From NCBI GenBank assembly GCA_002917075.1, contig NTMA01000045.1:62001-126000 (forward strand): DNA of 64,000 bases, read 5' to 3'. A model generated the notes under the pieces. It was not told the DNA's origin and did no database searches. It worked only from the letters and a program-made list of their open reading frames with translations. The position numbers and the translations under genes are program-made. Below are positions 1 to 11,554 of the stretch, in pieces. Every line of letters starts with the position of its first letter. The first letter of the stretch is position 1. The DNA is from Hawksworthiomyces lignivorus. Lineage: Eukaryota; Ascomycota; Sordariomycetes; Ophiostomatales; Ophiostomataceae.

Positions 1-300
1 TCAAAAGTCGTGTGAAAAGACAGCTCATGCGACGCCAGAACCAGCTCGTAGTCGCCGGCGTATCTTTTCTTGCGTGGAGAGACTGCAACAGTATATATCG
101 CAAGAGCACCCATGGATCCCCCTTTTATAGACGTGGCACAAGCCCTATGCTGCCGTTGTTTTGATCCGCCCGCTTCAATGACAATAATAAAAAAACATTA
201 GGCCCAGGCATATGAAAAAAATTTGCGACAAGACGCGAAGCGTGACAACCGTGCCAAAGAGTTAAAAAAAAAAAAGTCGTTGGCTGTGTCATCTGCCTCA

Positions 301-2268
301 TTACTTGCGATCACTGGGTATCACCAAGTCAATAAAGGAACGACGAGAGGGGCAGTCGAAATACAAACGTAGGGCGGGAACAGCGGTACTCACGTGCTGA
401 GTCGTCTCGACAGCGTCTGGAGCTTCTTGTCGTTGTCGGCTTCCTTCGTAGCTCTCTCCAGAGCCTGCTGCAGGTCTTCTTCGTTCTGGCGCACGACCTC
501 CTCGTGGCTGGGCGGCAGACGCTCGTTCTGCAGATCCACCTTGCGGGCATCCTCAAAACTGCTAATGGCATTCTTGATGCCTTCTGCGCCAAGCATCAGC
601 GTACCCGCAGGTAGGCGGCCGCCGGTAACAGTCTTGAGCTCCGTGACACGCTCCGACTCCTCGCGCAGGACCTGGAACACACGTGACAGTCGTCCGATGG
701 CCAGGATCTTGTTCTTGATCGCGCGACGCTTGAACTCGATCGATTCGGGATCCTGGCTGCCAAAGCCAGGTGTGACCGGTGGCGATGCCGGGCCTGGCGA
801 CGTGGTCGGCGCCTCGTCCCTGAGTTCCTCCTCAGAGCACGTGCTCAGAATGGCAATCAGCATGTCCGTGATCTTCTCGCCGACGAAGGGCAACGACCAC
901 GTGAAGACGTCCATGAAGTTCGGCAGCCAGTAGGGATGCGGCGTGCAGTTGAATTGCCGGATGTTCATAACATTGTTCTCGTACTTGAGCACAGCAGCCT
1001 TGTTGTTGTATACATCGAGGTAATTGGGTGCAGAGAAGATAGTCATGACGCTCGGGAAGCCGGTTGTGCGGGTCTTGCGGTACATGCGGTAGCCGGCATC
1101 TTGTGCCTCGTGGGCGCGGATGATGGAGAGGAGGTTGTTCTTCTCCAGGAAGGCACAGGCCGCCTGGTACGAGAAGAAGTAGGAGCAGCCGCGCACGTGG
1201 TTGTGAAGGAAATAGTCGCTGGTCTTCTCCTGGCCGAAGTCTTCGAGCGGGTCCGCCCAGAGAATGTCGCACATGAGACCCTGCGTTGGCGGTTCCCGAA
1301 AGCGGTCAATCTGGCATTGTCAGCAAGGCCCTTTGCTTGGTGAATGAGAAGAGGCAGATTAGTTGGCGCGGCGAAGCTCACCTTTTTCAGATCATCCAGA
1401 GTGTGCAGCTCCGGGCTGAGGCCACCGTGGATGCAGAGAAACTGCTTGTTCATGACGGCTGCTAGAGGCAGGGCACAGAAGGACTCCATGCAGGCATCGT
1501 AGACGGTCTCAGAGTATTTGTGCTTGCACTCCAGCTTGAAGGTGAAGTAGTCGGTCAAATGTCTGCACTCGTGGTTTCCGCGCAGCAGCCACAGGGTCTT
1601 GGGGTAGTGGATCTTGAGCGACCACAGGTACAGCACGCACTCGATGCTGAAGTAGCCTCGGTCGACGTAGTCGCCGAGGAAGAGGTAGCGAGTCTCGGCC
1701 GGGTCCCCTCCGACCTCGAAGAGCTTCATGAGGTCATAGTACTGGCCGTGAACGTCACCGCAGACAGTGATGGGCGCATCCATCTCGAGAAGGTTTGGCT
1801 CGGCCTTCAGCAGCTCGGTACCTTTCTGGATGATCCACAACGCTTGCTCTTCGGTAAGGCGGCCCTCCCGATAGAAGTGCTGCTTGAGGAAGGTAATATT
1901 GGGCTTCGTGTGAGTCTCATCATGGAAAAATTGCTCGTCTGTTGGCTTGTATGTAGCGGGTGCTTGAACATCTGAATTGACAGATAACTTCGGTTAGTGA
2001 AATCCTGAGAGAAAGAGGTGAAAAAAAACCCTCCCAAGAAAAATGCACCGCGCAGGATACAACAGGGGCTGCGGGCAAGCTGACCTTTGCACACTCTCTC
2101 AAGCGTGCTGACATTGGTCCCGTCCTCCATGGCATGGATGGTGAAGTCAATCTCGGGAACGGGCCCCTTTTCGGTTATGGCTCGGATGGCATTGTCGACC
2201 TGGATGTTGCGGCGGTCTTCGGGGGAAGCATCTGGCGCTTGGCCGATCTGGCCGTTCGGGGCATCCAT
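301..2268 (-). CDS. cnaA: Calcineurin catalytic subunit A (Ser/Thr phosphatase 2B)
   Basis: This is the catalytic subunit of the Ca2+/calmodulin-dependent phosphatase that dephosphorylates Crz1-type factors in the cytosol. Exons, in minus-strand order, are 2085-2268, 1382-1971, 394-1310 and 301-313, giving about 567 aa, a normal length for a fungal CnA. The metallophosphatase signatures GDVHGQYYD (about residue 133), GDYVDRG and RGNHE lie in exon 2. Exon 3 carries the B-subunit helix, the calmodulin-binding stretch around [19 protein letters not shown] and an autoinhibitory segment near [18 protein letters not shown]. The start is the ATG at 2268 (MDAPNGQIG). Exon 3 runs into a TGA at 390-392, but a strong GTGAGT donor begins at 393 and a CAG acceptor at 314-316 leads to a 13-nt last exon, so the protein would end STTDRK. 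Without that splice it ends in ST. The identity is certain; the last exon is inferred. Confidence 0.95.
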
Positions 2269-4079
2269 GTTGGGCAGAGGAAGAACGGTCAAGAGGCAGA
2301 AGAGGGTATATTGAGACGGCCAAAAGACGACCGATTTCGTCGTCGAGAAAGGGAGAGGGCAAGTTGCTGGCAGTAGCTCTGTCTCCCCTTTTTCTTCTGG
2401 GCTAGCTGGTCTCGAATCAGGGGCTGCTCGATGCGACACACGGCGGAGTGGCGGGCTAGTAGGTAAAGAGAAGATGGGGTGAACAGATGCTCAGAAAGAA
2501 CAATGTTCGAAGAAGAGGGAAGAAAAAGAATTTTAAAAAAAAAAAAAAAATTCACGAGTGCAGCGTTAGGCGTGGATTAGCAAGATAATGTATGGTCGGT
2601 GAGCAAGGATCTGAAGCGCGTGCACATGGACTTTCGGGAATTGCTCGTGGTGCGAACGAAAGCAATGAGCTAGCGAGGGGACGGCTGGGGTAGTAGAATC
2701 AAGATGCCAAAAGTCGAAGAATCGAAGAGTCGAAGAGTCGAAGAGTCGAAGAGACAAAGATACCGCACTGAGGTGGATCGTGAAGACGTTAAGAACCAGG
2801 CAATATGAGAGCTTGTACAATGTGGGCTCGAGTCGAGGCCTGTCTTCTCGTTTGTATCTGCAGTGTTCCCTCGGGAAGGAAAGTTTCTCCAGCCAAGGAC
2901 GGGGGGGGGGGAAGAAGGGACGGAGACTGGAGCGTAAGAAAGGCGGCGTAGGGAAGGCGCGAAAAAGGAGGGGCAGGTTCCAAAACGGGCAGCGACGAGG
3001 GAAGCCACTTTGTATTATTATGTACTCCGTAAAGGTGGCATCCCTCTAGTTTGTGACTGCTGGGGGAAGGAGAGAGGGAAATTTTGGGCACTGGCAGCCT
3101 AGAACAGCCAAGTGGGAAAAGTGGGGTTCCATGATGTTTTCCGCCGCTGATGATTTGGTCGCAGGCAGCAAGGCCGTTTTAGTGGCAGATTTGGGGCTCA
3201 ATTTAAGTGCTATAGTGCACGAAGCACAAGCGGTCATCGAAGCACATACTAGGCGAAAGCAGGATCTCTAAAGTAGCTAGATATGTACATGTGCATTATA
3301 CATTTGTGTGCATGCATGCACATGTCTTGTCTGTATATTTGTTCTGTATGAAATACCCACATCTGTCTATCGGACCTTGCCGCCAGTTAAAGCGAAAGGG
3401 GGGATTGAACGACTGCCGCCACGCCATTATGTCACACCCTTCCTTCTTCCTGTTCAATAGAAAGCTTACAGAGAGGCAAGGGAAAGAATGAAGCAGGAAG
3501 AAGCAGATTCGTCCGTCCTACCAAAAGGAAGAAATATTTGCAGCAACGTTCAATTAACTAGGAAAGACCGATACGAGAGCAAAAGTCCTGCATCCTGTAC
3601 TATTCTCCTTGTATTGTTTTGCGCATACGTAGGAAGTGTATTACAGAGTACATAGATCTGATGATACTTCACTGCAGCACAACTTTCAGCCTCAATCATT
3701 TTCATGGCACGTGAGCAGGAGAAGCGTCAATAAAGAGCCCAAAAGAAAGGTTAAAGAGACCAGAAACCAGGTAATGGCGCTGAGCAGCATGAGCCAGACA
3801 CTATAACAGGAAGTGGAGTGGCCTATCCGGGTAAGGCTTAGAGCGTCAATGTGTCAAAGGTGCACACATCGAGCCGCCTGCAGCAGTGAACGGCACGGGA
3901 AAAGCATCCTTTTTGGCGCTGGCCGTTGTCTAGCATAACCCAGGAACGAGAAGCGCCTGGACATGCTTCATATGATCGACAAACTATAGCATTGCGTTTC
4001 CTCTTGATTTTCAAGTTTTTTGTCTTTCGTTTCTTATTCATATTTCATCTCTGTCCACCTAGTGCTGAAGTACACTAAG
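2269..4079. other. Intergenic region, calcineurin promoter side
   Basis: This 1.8-kb stretch separates the calcineurin start from the 3' end of the dioxygenase gene. It holds A/T and G homopolymers (2534-2549, 2908-2916), a 9-bp tandem repeat at about 2709-2752, an alternating tgcatgca tract near 3307-3324 and one TACGGAGTA-type nonamer at 3023-3031. The short open frames here are low-complexity and resemble no family I know. Confidence 0.6.
2709..2752. repeat. Tandem 9-bp repeat (tcgaagagt)
   Basis: About four to five head-to-tail copies of tcgaagagt, with one variant unit (tcgaagaat), lie in the region upstream of the calcineurin gene. Apparent open frames across it, giving runs of FDSSTLR-like residues, come from the repeat itself. 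Confidence 0.85.
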
Positions 4080-6122
4080 TTAACCTACGACTTGCTTAAG
4101 CACCTCCTCGCGCGGGTAGTTGGTATTGCGCCATCTGGAAATGAAGTCATCGCGGGCGACTATTTTGGTCAATTAGAAACAAGCAATCCTAAGGGGGGGG
4201 GACGACGTAAGAGATTGACAAGAGCTTACTGTATCCGCCACAGATCCGCCGGAGACCTACAAATGCGCTCCGGCCGTGCATCACTCGCCAGTTATCAAAA
4301 ACTTCGAGAACGTCAGCATTGCATTTTTTTAATAGATAGAAAGTGCAAAGGGAAAAAAGTGAATAGACAGCCAAAGGGAGGTGAGAAATGCAAGTGAATG
4401 TCCCTCCAGGAGAGGACCTTACTCAGTGTCTTGCCTGGCTCCAGCTGAGTCCAGTACTCTACGTCCGGCCGCCGCAGGATGGCAGCCCACTTGCGGGCCG
4501 CGTCATACCAGTGCACTGGGTCAACACCATCCGCGTCCGGTCCACCGAATGGCACAACTCCGCGGTCGTCGTTGTTCCAGCGCACCCGGTGTAGCCGCAC
4601 CGGCTTAGCCAGAGCCGTGCTGGAACCGCCAGGGCCAGGTGCGCTGCCGCCATCGCGGTGGCTGCCAGCTGTCGCTTCCCCATCTCCGTCGTCGAGCAGC
4701 TCTAGTACCGGGTACCGACGGTCCGGCGCGATGGTTATGCCTTGGTTGCCGCTGGCGTGCCACGGCAGGCGCACGCGGGTCAGGACGTCAAAGGCATCCG
4801 GGTCCTCTGCGCGCAGGACGCGTGCCGCGTGGAAGGCGTCCACCAGCAGAGATTCGCCACCGAGCGATGCGCCTGCTTCCGGAGGTGACCGGTGCGATAG
4901 GAGATGGAAGGCCTGCAGGCCGGCCGGGTCGGTAAAGTACGTAGTGTCAGTGTGCGCAGGCAGGGCCAGGTTGGTGTAGGCTGTGTCTGCCATTGCCAGG
5001 TCCGGAATGAAGTCGTAGAAGCCGCCGTAGTGGGTGACGCGGATAAAGGCGATGCGTTCCAGCAGACGCATGGTGTCCTCCGGGTCCTCGATCGGCGTGT
5101 CGTTCACAAAGGCGAAGCCATACCGCCGCTGGTTCCAAACCATGTCAGCCCCTTTCTTGCGTCACGTTTATTCAAAACTTGCGAGTAGCACATACGATCA
5201 AGTCAGTCAGCTTGCCAATCCCTGACTCGGACTCGGTATCCATAACGTCTTTGTAGCTAACAGAAGGGGGATTCTCCTTGATGGAGCTACCCCAGTATTG
5301 GAGGCTGTGCATAGGAGTTAGTCTAGGCTCAACAGGAGAGAAGAAGCCTCTCGACACTCACTCGACTGGCTCGGGTGGCCGGTAGTCGTTGCTTTGATAG
5401 AACCGGATGAATTCCCATGGGTAATGACTTTTGTGGTTGTCTCCAATCCCTACGGAGTTGTTAATAAAGACCATGACCACGCCAAGAGACTGTAACGGGG
5501 CTGCAGCCTACAGACAACATCCAAGCCATTCTCATCGGCACTCACGTCCACGGCCCGGATGTCCGCAGGGATCTGGGATCCTCATATCAGATACTAATCA
5601 TGCAAATAGACAATAAGAAGCGCACCCTCTCCAGCGCCAACCAACCTCGAATGTATCAAAATTGCGTTGGGACGTGTCTTGGTTCACGCAACTTGCGCAG
5701 CGGCAGTTGTCACTAGCGTTCGCAGCTTATGAGCATCTAGATATGGACTTTAAGCAAAGTAGAGAACGTATGAGCTGCCACCTACCGCAGCCAGATATTG
5801 GGCCTTTTCAGTTATTAGTCGTAGGCTTGCATGAATAAGACAAAGCAGGCGTTCAGGATCTTCCAGATACTCACAAGTTGACCCGCTTAGTGGCGTCTGC
5901 CGAATCAATTCTGACGTGCCGGTCGCCGGCTATCACTTTAGCAGCAGCGCTGAATGGTCGGAAGGCCTGCCGGCCGACCAGGGGTACCCGCCGCACCGCG
6001 GCATTCTGGGCAGCAAATCGGGTTGGCGCCGGCGCGGGGACCGCCAGAGCAGGGCGCAACAGGGACGTCGAGAGGCGGACACAGAGAGGCATTGTGGCTC
6101 GTAGACTAGTTGATTTGAACAT
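4080..6122 (-). CDS. Trimethyllysine dioxygenase, mitochondrial (carnitine biosynthesis)
   Basis: This Fe(II)/2-oxoglutarate dioxygenase hydroxylates N6-trimethyllysine, the first step of carnitine synthesis. Nine exons join in phase: 5875-6122, 5786-5803, 5646-5712, 5512-5572, 5362-5449, 5196-5304, 4423-5155, 4230-4301 and 4080-4159, giving about 491 aa. The N-terminus is Arg/Ala/Ser-rich without acids, as expected of a mitochondrial presequence. Next come WLRDNCRCASC, a Cys-rich zinc motif split over a microexon, then GDNHKSHYP, and the jelly-roll iron motif PAHTDTTYF (HxD). The distal His lies in FDNWRVMHGRSAF, formed by joining 4423 to 4301. The ATG at 6122 is chosen; the ATG at 6092 is an alternative start. 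Gamma-butyrobetaine dioxygenase is the nearest relative, but AHTDTTYFTDPAGLQAFHLL fits the trimethyllysine enzyme better. The donor after exon 5646-5712 is an unusual GTTGGT. Confidence 0.92.
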
Positions 6123-6696
6123 CAGTGGCCAGAAAGCAATCTTTTTCGGCCTCGTCTCGTAACTTATATCGACAGGCCAAAAATGGAACAAAGATCAAAA
6201 AGACGAAGCTCCGCACAGGTGGCGTGAGATCTCTGCTTCGTCAAAGCTTCTATTACACTGAATTGCCGTGGAGGGCTGGGGAGAGCTTGTAATATCGTCC
6301 ACTAAAAATACAGCTGTGGTTGCAGCTCCACCCCACAAGTCGGGGGGGGGGGGGGGGGGGGCCCCCCCCCCCCCCCCCCCCACCGTATCGTCCGTATTAA
6401 CTAATAACCTCTGCTTTAATAGGGAAGTAAGACTGGTAATCCTGTCGGTCCAGGCCTGCATGAACCCCTCATTGCTGTGCAGCAAATGATGACCACCACC
6501 ACCACCACCAAGAAAAGGTGGCTTTCAAATTTTGCGACTTTCAGCTTCCTGCTATCGCCGACTCGCTCTCACTCTTCTCACATCCACTCGCCACCCTTTC
6601 CCCCCCCAGTATCTCTTTTCGCTAGAAAGGGGGAAACAATTGGCTTCGTCTCTGCAATTGTCCTGTCGCCTCTTTCCTCTCGGATTTCTGCTTGCT
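6123..6696. promoter_or_regulatory. Divergent promoter between the dioxygenase and Atg101
   Basis: This 574-bp interval lies between two start codons facing away from each other. It contains the G20-C20 palindrome at 6342-6381, a (acc)n tract near 6491-6509 and CT-rich DNA on the plus strand just before the Atg101 start, which is typical of fungal leaders. No TATA box was chosen, and transcription starts cannot be placed from sequence alone. Confidence 0.6.
6342..6381. repeat. Perfect G20-C20 homopolymer palindrome
   Basis: Twenty consecutive G are followed directly by twenty consecutive C with no spacer, a 40-bp perfect inverted repeat. It lies 315 nt or more from the Atg101 ATG and about 220 nt from the dioxygenase ATG. 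It could form a hairpin, with G-quadruplex potential on each strand, or it could be an assembly artefact. Confidence 0.95.
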
Positions 6697-7579
6697 ATGG
6701 ACCAACGATTGCCTTCCTTCGAGTTTACCATTGAGGCCTTTGTCGACCCATCTTCCGTGCGAGATGTGGTTCGAGGTGAGCCTTTTCTTTTTTTTTCTCT
6801 ACCTCCTCCGCTCCGTCTCCTCGTGCCCGGAATGTAGACACAGAGATGGGAGCTTCTGGTCCTATCTCTGTGTCTCCTCTCTTACTCTCTTTCGCCTCTT
6901 TGGTCTTGCTCTTTATCTGACAGCGACTGCTAGGCATTCTCCACACCATCTTCTTCCACCGGTTCTTCCCCTCCGTTCTCCCGCGCACCCACGATGTCCT
7001 CGACCTGACCTTGCCCTACATCGACGACGCCGAGCTCGAGACCCTCATCGACCAGCGCACTTCCGCGCTGGTCCGCCATCTGGAGGAGGAGCGGTTGGCC
7101 AGCGCCGGCGGTGGGGGTGGTGGGGGCGGCAGCAACCGGGGCGGGAGTCGCGGTCAGATCTCTGTGCAGTTCTTCGAGAAGCGCCGCCGGAAGGCGTGGT
7201 ACGTCATGCGTGGCGGCGAAGAGGAAGTCTGCTGGGAGAGCTGGACTGTGAAGGTGACCGTGGCCGATCCACGTACGGAAAGCGGTGCGTGACATGTCTG
7301 ACCTGTCTTTTTTTTTTTGCTCGCCGCTTTCTTTTCTCACTTCTTTTTCCTTCTTTGGCCCTGCTGACACGCGGATCTTGGGGGAACACAGAGCGCGCAA
7401 AGGTCCGCCAGGCCATGGAGTCGACGCTGCTGGGCGCCGTCATGTACATCGTCACATCGGTCAACGCCCACAAAGACCACATCCCGCCCATCACGACGGC
7501 CGAGGCGAATCCCTTCCCTTACCAGATCAACGTCAACCAGAAGGAGGCCGGGTGGGCGGCCCGAATGGGCATCTACTAG
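6697..7579 (+). CDS. atg101: Autophagy-related protein Atg101
   Basis: This HORMA-fold subunit of the Atg1/Atg13 initiation complex stabilises Atg13 at the phagophore assembly site. It is present in most fungi but replaced by Atg29/Atg31 in budding yeast. Exons 6697-6775, 6934-7284 and 7392-7579 join in phase to give 205 aa. Family features are the N-terminal FEFTIEAFVDPSSVRDVVRG, LPYIDDAELETLI, the VCWESWTVKV core strand and the C-terminal IPPITTAEANPFPYQI, ending GIY. An eight-Gly run after EERLASAG enlarges a loop. The start ATG is followed by DQRLPSFEFT. It diverges from the trimethyllysine dioxygenase. Its introns, 158 and 107 nt, are longer than most here and pyrimidine-rich. Confidence 0.95.
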
Positions 7580-9052
7580 CAGGGTTCTCTCTGCCCTCGC
7601 TCGTTCCTCCATTCCGGACCGTTCCGGTGCTCTTATGACTCTACCTTCCACTGCGTGTTTCTGTCTCCGCTGCAGAGGACGGAGCATTAAATGTGGCCTG
7701 CGTCCATACATTCTCTCTCTGGGATTTCGGTGATTGGCATTTGTATAGATACCTCTAAAGGCGTTGCACAAAGGTCGGACGGCGTTATTTGGTGTATTGT
7801 TTTCTTCCCTTTTTCCCCCAGGTGGGCGGCTGGTTTGAATGTGTCTTCTCATATATAGTTCTTTACCCACTGTTTTTCTTTTTATTCCTGACGCGGAAAC
7901 AACGACGAGCTACCCATCAACTGTGTATTTATTTGGAGAAAAGTCCACCATGGACAGTTAAAGTGCTAGCCGGTAGCACAAGGAATGAAATATTATGATA
8001 TCTGTGACCAGTTTTACCATGATCAGCTGCGAGAGAATATACGTTTGTGCATACACACATACCTCTGATGCTACTTTTTAGGGCGATAGGAAACGAGATT
8101 CCGTTCTAGATTCAAAACTGTTGATTTCCCTAGAGTCCTCTCACCGAGATACGCGGTGACATCGGCTCTCATGTTCAACACGCATATATTTCCGCTTCTG
8201 GGACACTGATGTCAAGCTGCTGTTTCTTGTCAACCATCTTTCCAGCAATATCTTAGATCGTAATTACCAAGCCATTCCACAAAGGAGTAGGGATCACATA
8301 TATTATCCTCATTGTGGAACACAAGTGTCTGTAGTTCACATAGCAGCGAGATTGAAAGTGGACAATGAAAAAATAAGGCGTGAATTTCAGACCAATGCAC
8401 CTTGGTCTCAAGAGTGTTAATTCATAATCCTAGGTCCCAATACTAAAAATAAAATAAAATAAAAAAGGAAACTCGTAACATCGCAGAACTGGCTACCCTA
8501 GGCCCATTTCCAGTATAACGGGATCATACCATAAAAAAGTTTTAACATGTAGGTGACAAGAATATTTACCAACAAGAAAAGAGGAACACAAGGAAAAAGG
8601 GGGTGGAAGGGAAAAAAGAGAAATAGACTAGTATATGGTAAAGGAAACAGGATTGGAATAGTAAATCAAGGGACAAAGACAAAATCAAGTCCAATATTGG
8701 ACAGGAGTTAAAAAATATAATACCGGAACTTAATCCCATAACCGTAACATGCGTGCTACTAACTGTTGTTTTCTTCGGAGGCATCGTAAATCATTGCAAA
8801 AGACCAATTGGGTGGAGTCGGTGGAAATAGGATAAAAGTGAGAGAGCTGAGACAAGCTCAATAGCCGTTGTCAACCAAAGCAATCTTTAGCATCCGCTGG
8901 TATTAACCAACGATGCCTTGCATGGAGGGCTTCGATTGTTGTCTTCAGATGGTATAATGAAAAAAGGAAATCCAGAGATAACAAAACGTAAGAGAAAGTG
9001 CGAGGTGTAAAACATGAAGAGTGAAAATGTGTTTGCCCACGATTTTCTGCTC
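7580..9052. other. Intergenic region between convergent Atg101 and forkhead genes
   Basis: These 1.47 kb hold the 3' flanks of two convergent genes. The DNA from about 7980 to 8900 is more AT-rich than its surroundings, with short A-rich runs such as repeated aaaat units near 8446-8466. No family-like open frame, inverted terminal repeat or RNA gene was seen. Confidence 0.5.
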
Positions 9053-11554
9053 TTAGAATGCGGTCGAATAACTACGACCCAGGGAAGGCTTATGAGCCCC
9101 TTTCCCTGGTCGGGCGGGCTGCTGCTGCTGCTGCTGCTGCTGTTGATATGGCATCATGCGCTGCTGTGGTGGCGCCGCGAACAACTGCTGGGGTTGAATA
9201 TTTGATCCGATTTTCTCAAAGCCTTGGAGGATGTCTAAACCACTAAACTCGTCGACATCCTGGAGGAATTCTTGCGTGCAGAATTCATCCAGCTGGACCC
9301 AGGTGTTCTCGTCGCCCAGCGCTGATGCCGCCGGGTTCGCTCCCACTGCACCGGATGCAGACGGCGGCATCTTGCTCGGCGACTGAAGGTTGAAGAATTT
9401 ACTTGGAGATGAGGGCAGGCCGTCGAAAAACTTGCTAGGTGTATCCAGAGACAACCCTGGTGACTGTGCTGAGGTCTTCATGAAAGGAGCAGAGGTTACA
9501 TTTCGCCGTCCTGCCGAATTGGTCACATCTGACAATGCGCTGACCGAGTATGACCGGTCTAAGCGCATGCGCTTGGATGATAGTGGCTTAATTGGAGAGC
9601 CGTTATGCACGGATGTGAAAATGTTCGGAAGCGCATCATCCTGGAAGATTTCAAAGGCATTGCCCAGACTGGCCGTGCCCAGAGTGAAGTCGGTCTCGTC
9701 TGTGAAATTGTACAGCGACTCGTCAAATGCGGTTGGGCTGCCCCAGTTTGGAACATCATCTACAGCCGAGGCGATCCGCCGAAGAGGAGATGCAAGCATA
9801 TGCTGCACCTTATCACGATGCATCCGAAGGTTTGTGCCAGGTGAAACCGATGGTGGCGGCTTCATAGGCGCCTTGAGCTTGACGGCCGGTGTTAATGGTG
9901 GTGGCGGCATCTGACCGGAGGCGCTGTCGTTGTGGCTGTTGTTCCGAAGAGGTGATGACGAAGTAGGATGGTAGCTTGTTCGAGACCGGTTCTTGGTAGG
10001 ACTGTCGTACGAGGAGGCACGCAGACGTGCAATCTCTTCTTCAGCACGGCCGCGCTTGATCCTCGACCGGTCACCACCCTCAGACGGTAGGTGTCGGCTG
10101 TTCTGGTTTGACCGCAGTGCAGAGGATTCTAGGGACGAAATGTAGCCGCTGTCGTCCATCGACGCCGATTTCCGCTTCCTTGACCGATGGACCGACGAAG
10201 CCAGCAGGGCTCTGGGCACCGGCGGAGGTGTACCGCTAGATGCCTCAATAAGCCTGGAAATCGGAGGCGAAGAGTGCAATGCGGTGGCGGGAATCGGAGA
10301 GAATTGTGAAGAGTCGACTGCAGCCAAGTCTGCTGGTTCGGGCATGGTGGGAATAGGCGCCTTGTCATCTCCTGCGTGCAGTTGCTCCTCCGGCGCCGCG
10401 GTATCGGATACGATGATAGTTGCGTCCGAGGACAATTCCTGCTGTCTTGTAGAAGGCGCAATGGCTTCTAATGCATTCGAGGAAGATTCGGCAATGCCAA
10501 GCGGCATAGGCGGCAGCTGGGGAGGCAGCGCCGGTTCCTGGAAGCTGGTGGGGATGGTCGGCAGAGAAGGCTCAAGAACCGTCGTTGACATAACCTGAAG
10601 ATTGTCGCCGGCTCCTGCGGGTTTGCGGACAGACTTATCCTTCATGAAGAGATATTCCATTCCGGATTCGATAGCCCAATAATTGCCCTTGCCTGGATCG
10701 TCTTTGGGGCGCTCTTGCTTGACGAATGCCTTGTTCAGACTGAGATTGTGCCGGATGCTGTTCTGCCAGCCGGCATCCTGAGGATTGTAGAAGGAAAATG
10801 TGTCCGAGATCCATTTGTAGATTTGAGACAATGTTAATTTCCGCCCAGGAGACCGAAGGATAGCCATACCAATAAGCATTGCGTAGCTGTGACCGGGCTT
10901 CAGGCCGTCGTCGATAATAGGCGGGAAAGAATCATGTGGTGGAAGAGGTCCGTCATCGACACGCGGCCTCTTCACAGGCCGGCCATCCTTGATAGGAGCG
11001 GGCTCGAGCAGCCGCTTCCCTGGTGCTTTCTGATAGTAGTTCTCAATAGACAGATTGAGACCGGGTGGAGCAGGGAAGATCAATGGATGGTTGTTCTCCT
11101 TGCCCATAAACGTCGCCGAGGATCCCGTGTCCATTGGAGGCTTCTGAGCCACAGTCTTGAATCGAGACATCAAGGGCTGCTTCTTCTGAATAGAGTCTGT
11201 TGGTTTGCTGTAATCTACAGGCGGATTGAAGGATACTGAGTTTAGTTTGGTGCCATGGGCGGCTTTGAGAGGGCTGAGGGGCGATGTAGAAGCCAAGGGC
11301 GTGGACATCTTGGAAGGAGATTGTCTCATTGTTGGCTTGATAGGAGGGTTCATTATGATATTAGGATTGCTGTTCGCAGCAATGTTGCTTCGGCTGATGT
11401 TGCTGGTTGAGGCGCTTTGCATGAGTCGGCGCTGAGGCGGGTTTGCTACTGATGGCATTGGGGCGTGGCTGATCATAGGTGTGGGTTGGTTGAAGAAAGC
11501 GTCTTGGTAGATTTGAATTGATTCTGACATACCGGCACGCGGAGGCAAAGCCAT
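9053..11554 (-). CDS. Forkhead-box transcription factor (Hcm1/Sep1-like, no FHA domain)
   Basis: This is a single-exon, 833-aa nuclear DNA-binding protein. The winged-helix domain, about residues 215-305, starts near [19 protein letters not shown] and contains the recognition helix [17 protein letters not shown] and wing [16 protein letters not shown]. The rest is Ser/Pro-rich and probably disordered, with several SP/TP sites suited to cyclin-dependent kinases. Near the C-terminus is a run of ten Gln, encoded by a CAG tract at about 9116-9144, before a basic tail. No FHA domain is visible, which points away from Fkh1/Fkh2 and towards the Hcm1/Sep1 branch that controls S-phase and septation genes; this subclass is inferred from architecture. 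The ATG at 11554 is used; a second in-frame ATG (MSESIQ) lies eight codons in. Confidence 0.88.
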   Translation of the reverse strand: MALPPRAGMSESIQIYQDAFFNQPTPMISHAPMPSVANPPQRRLMQSASTSNISRSNIAANSNPNIIMNPPIKPTMRQSPSKMSTPLASTSPLSPLKAAHGTKLNSVSFNPPVDYSKPTDSIQKKQPLMSRFKTVAQKPPMDTGSSATFMGKENNHPLIFPAPPGLNLSIENYYQKAPGKRLLEPAPIKDGRPVKRPRVDDGPLPPHDSFPPIIDDGLKPGHSYAMLIGMAILRSPGRKLTLSQIYKWISDTFSFYNPQDAGWQNSIRHNLSLNKAFVKQERPKDDPGKGNYWAIESGMEYLFMKDKSVRKPAGAGDNLQVMSTTVLEPSLPTIPTSFQEPALPPQLPPMPLGIAESSSNALEAIAPSTRQQELSSDATIIVSDTAAPEEQLHAGDDKAPIPTMPEPADLAAVDSSQFSPIPATALHSSPPISRLIEASSGTPPPVPRALLASSVHRSRKRKSASMDDSGYISSLESSALRSNQNSRHLPSEGGDRSRIKRGRAEEEIARLRASSYDSPTKNRSRTSYHPTSSSPLRNNSHNDSASGQMPPPPLTPAVKLKAPMKPPPSVSPGTNLRMHRDKVQHMLASPLRRIASAVDDVPNWGSPTAFDESLYNFTDETDFTLGTASLGNAFEIFQDDALPNIFTSVHNGSPIKPLSSKRMRLDRSYSVSALSDVTNSAGRRNVTSAPFMKTSAQSPGLSLDTPSKFFDGLPSSPSKFFNLQSPSKMPPSASGAVGANPAASALGDENTWVQLDEFCTQEFLQDVDEFSGLDILQGFEKIGSNIQPQQLFAAPPQQRMMPYQQQQQQQQQPARPGKGAHKPSLGRSYSTAF

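Noticed and set aside
25..82. Alternative last exon of calcineurin A
   Set aside because: A CAG acceptor here keeps frame to a TGA at 25-27, but needs a 311-nt intron, much longer than others in this gene. The acceptor at 314-316 gives an 80-nt intron and a short natural ending.
8400..8790. Possible degraded retroelement or RIP-affected island
   Set aside because: The DNA is somewhat AT-rich, but I found no terminal repeats, target-site duplication or polymerase-like frame, and no clear excess of TpA over the surroundings by eye.
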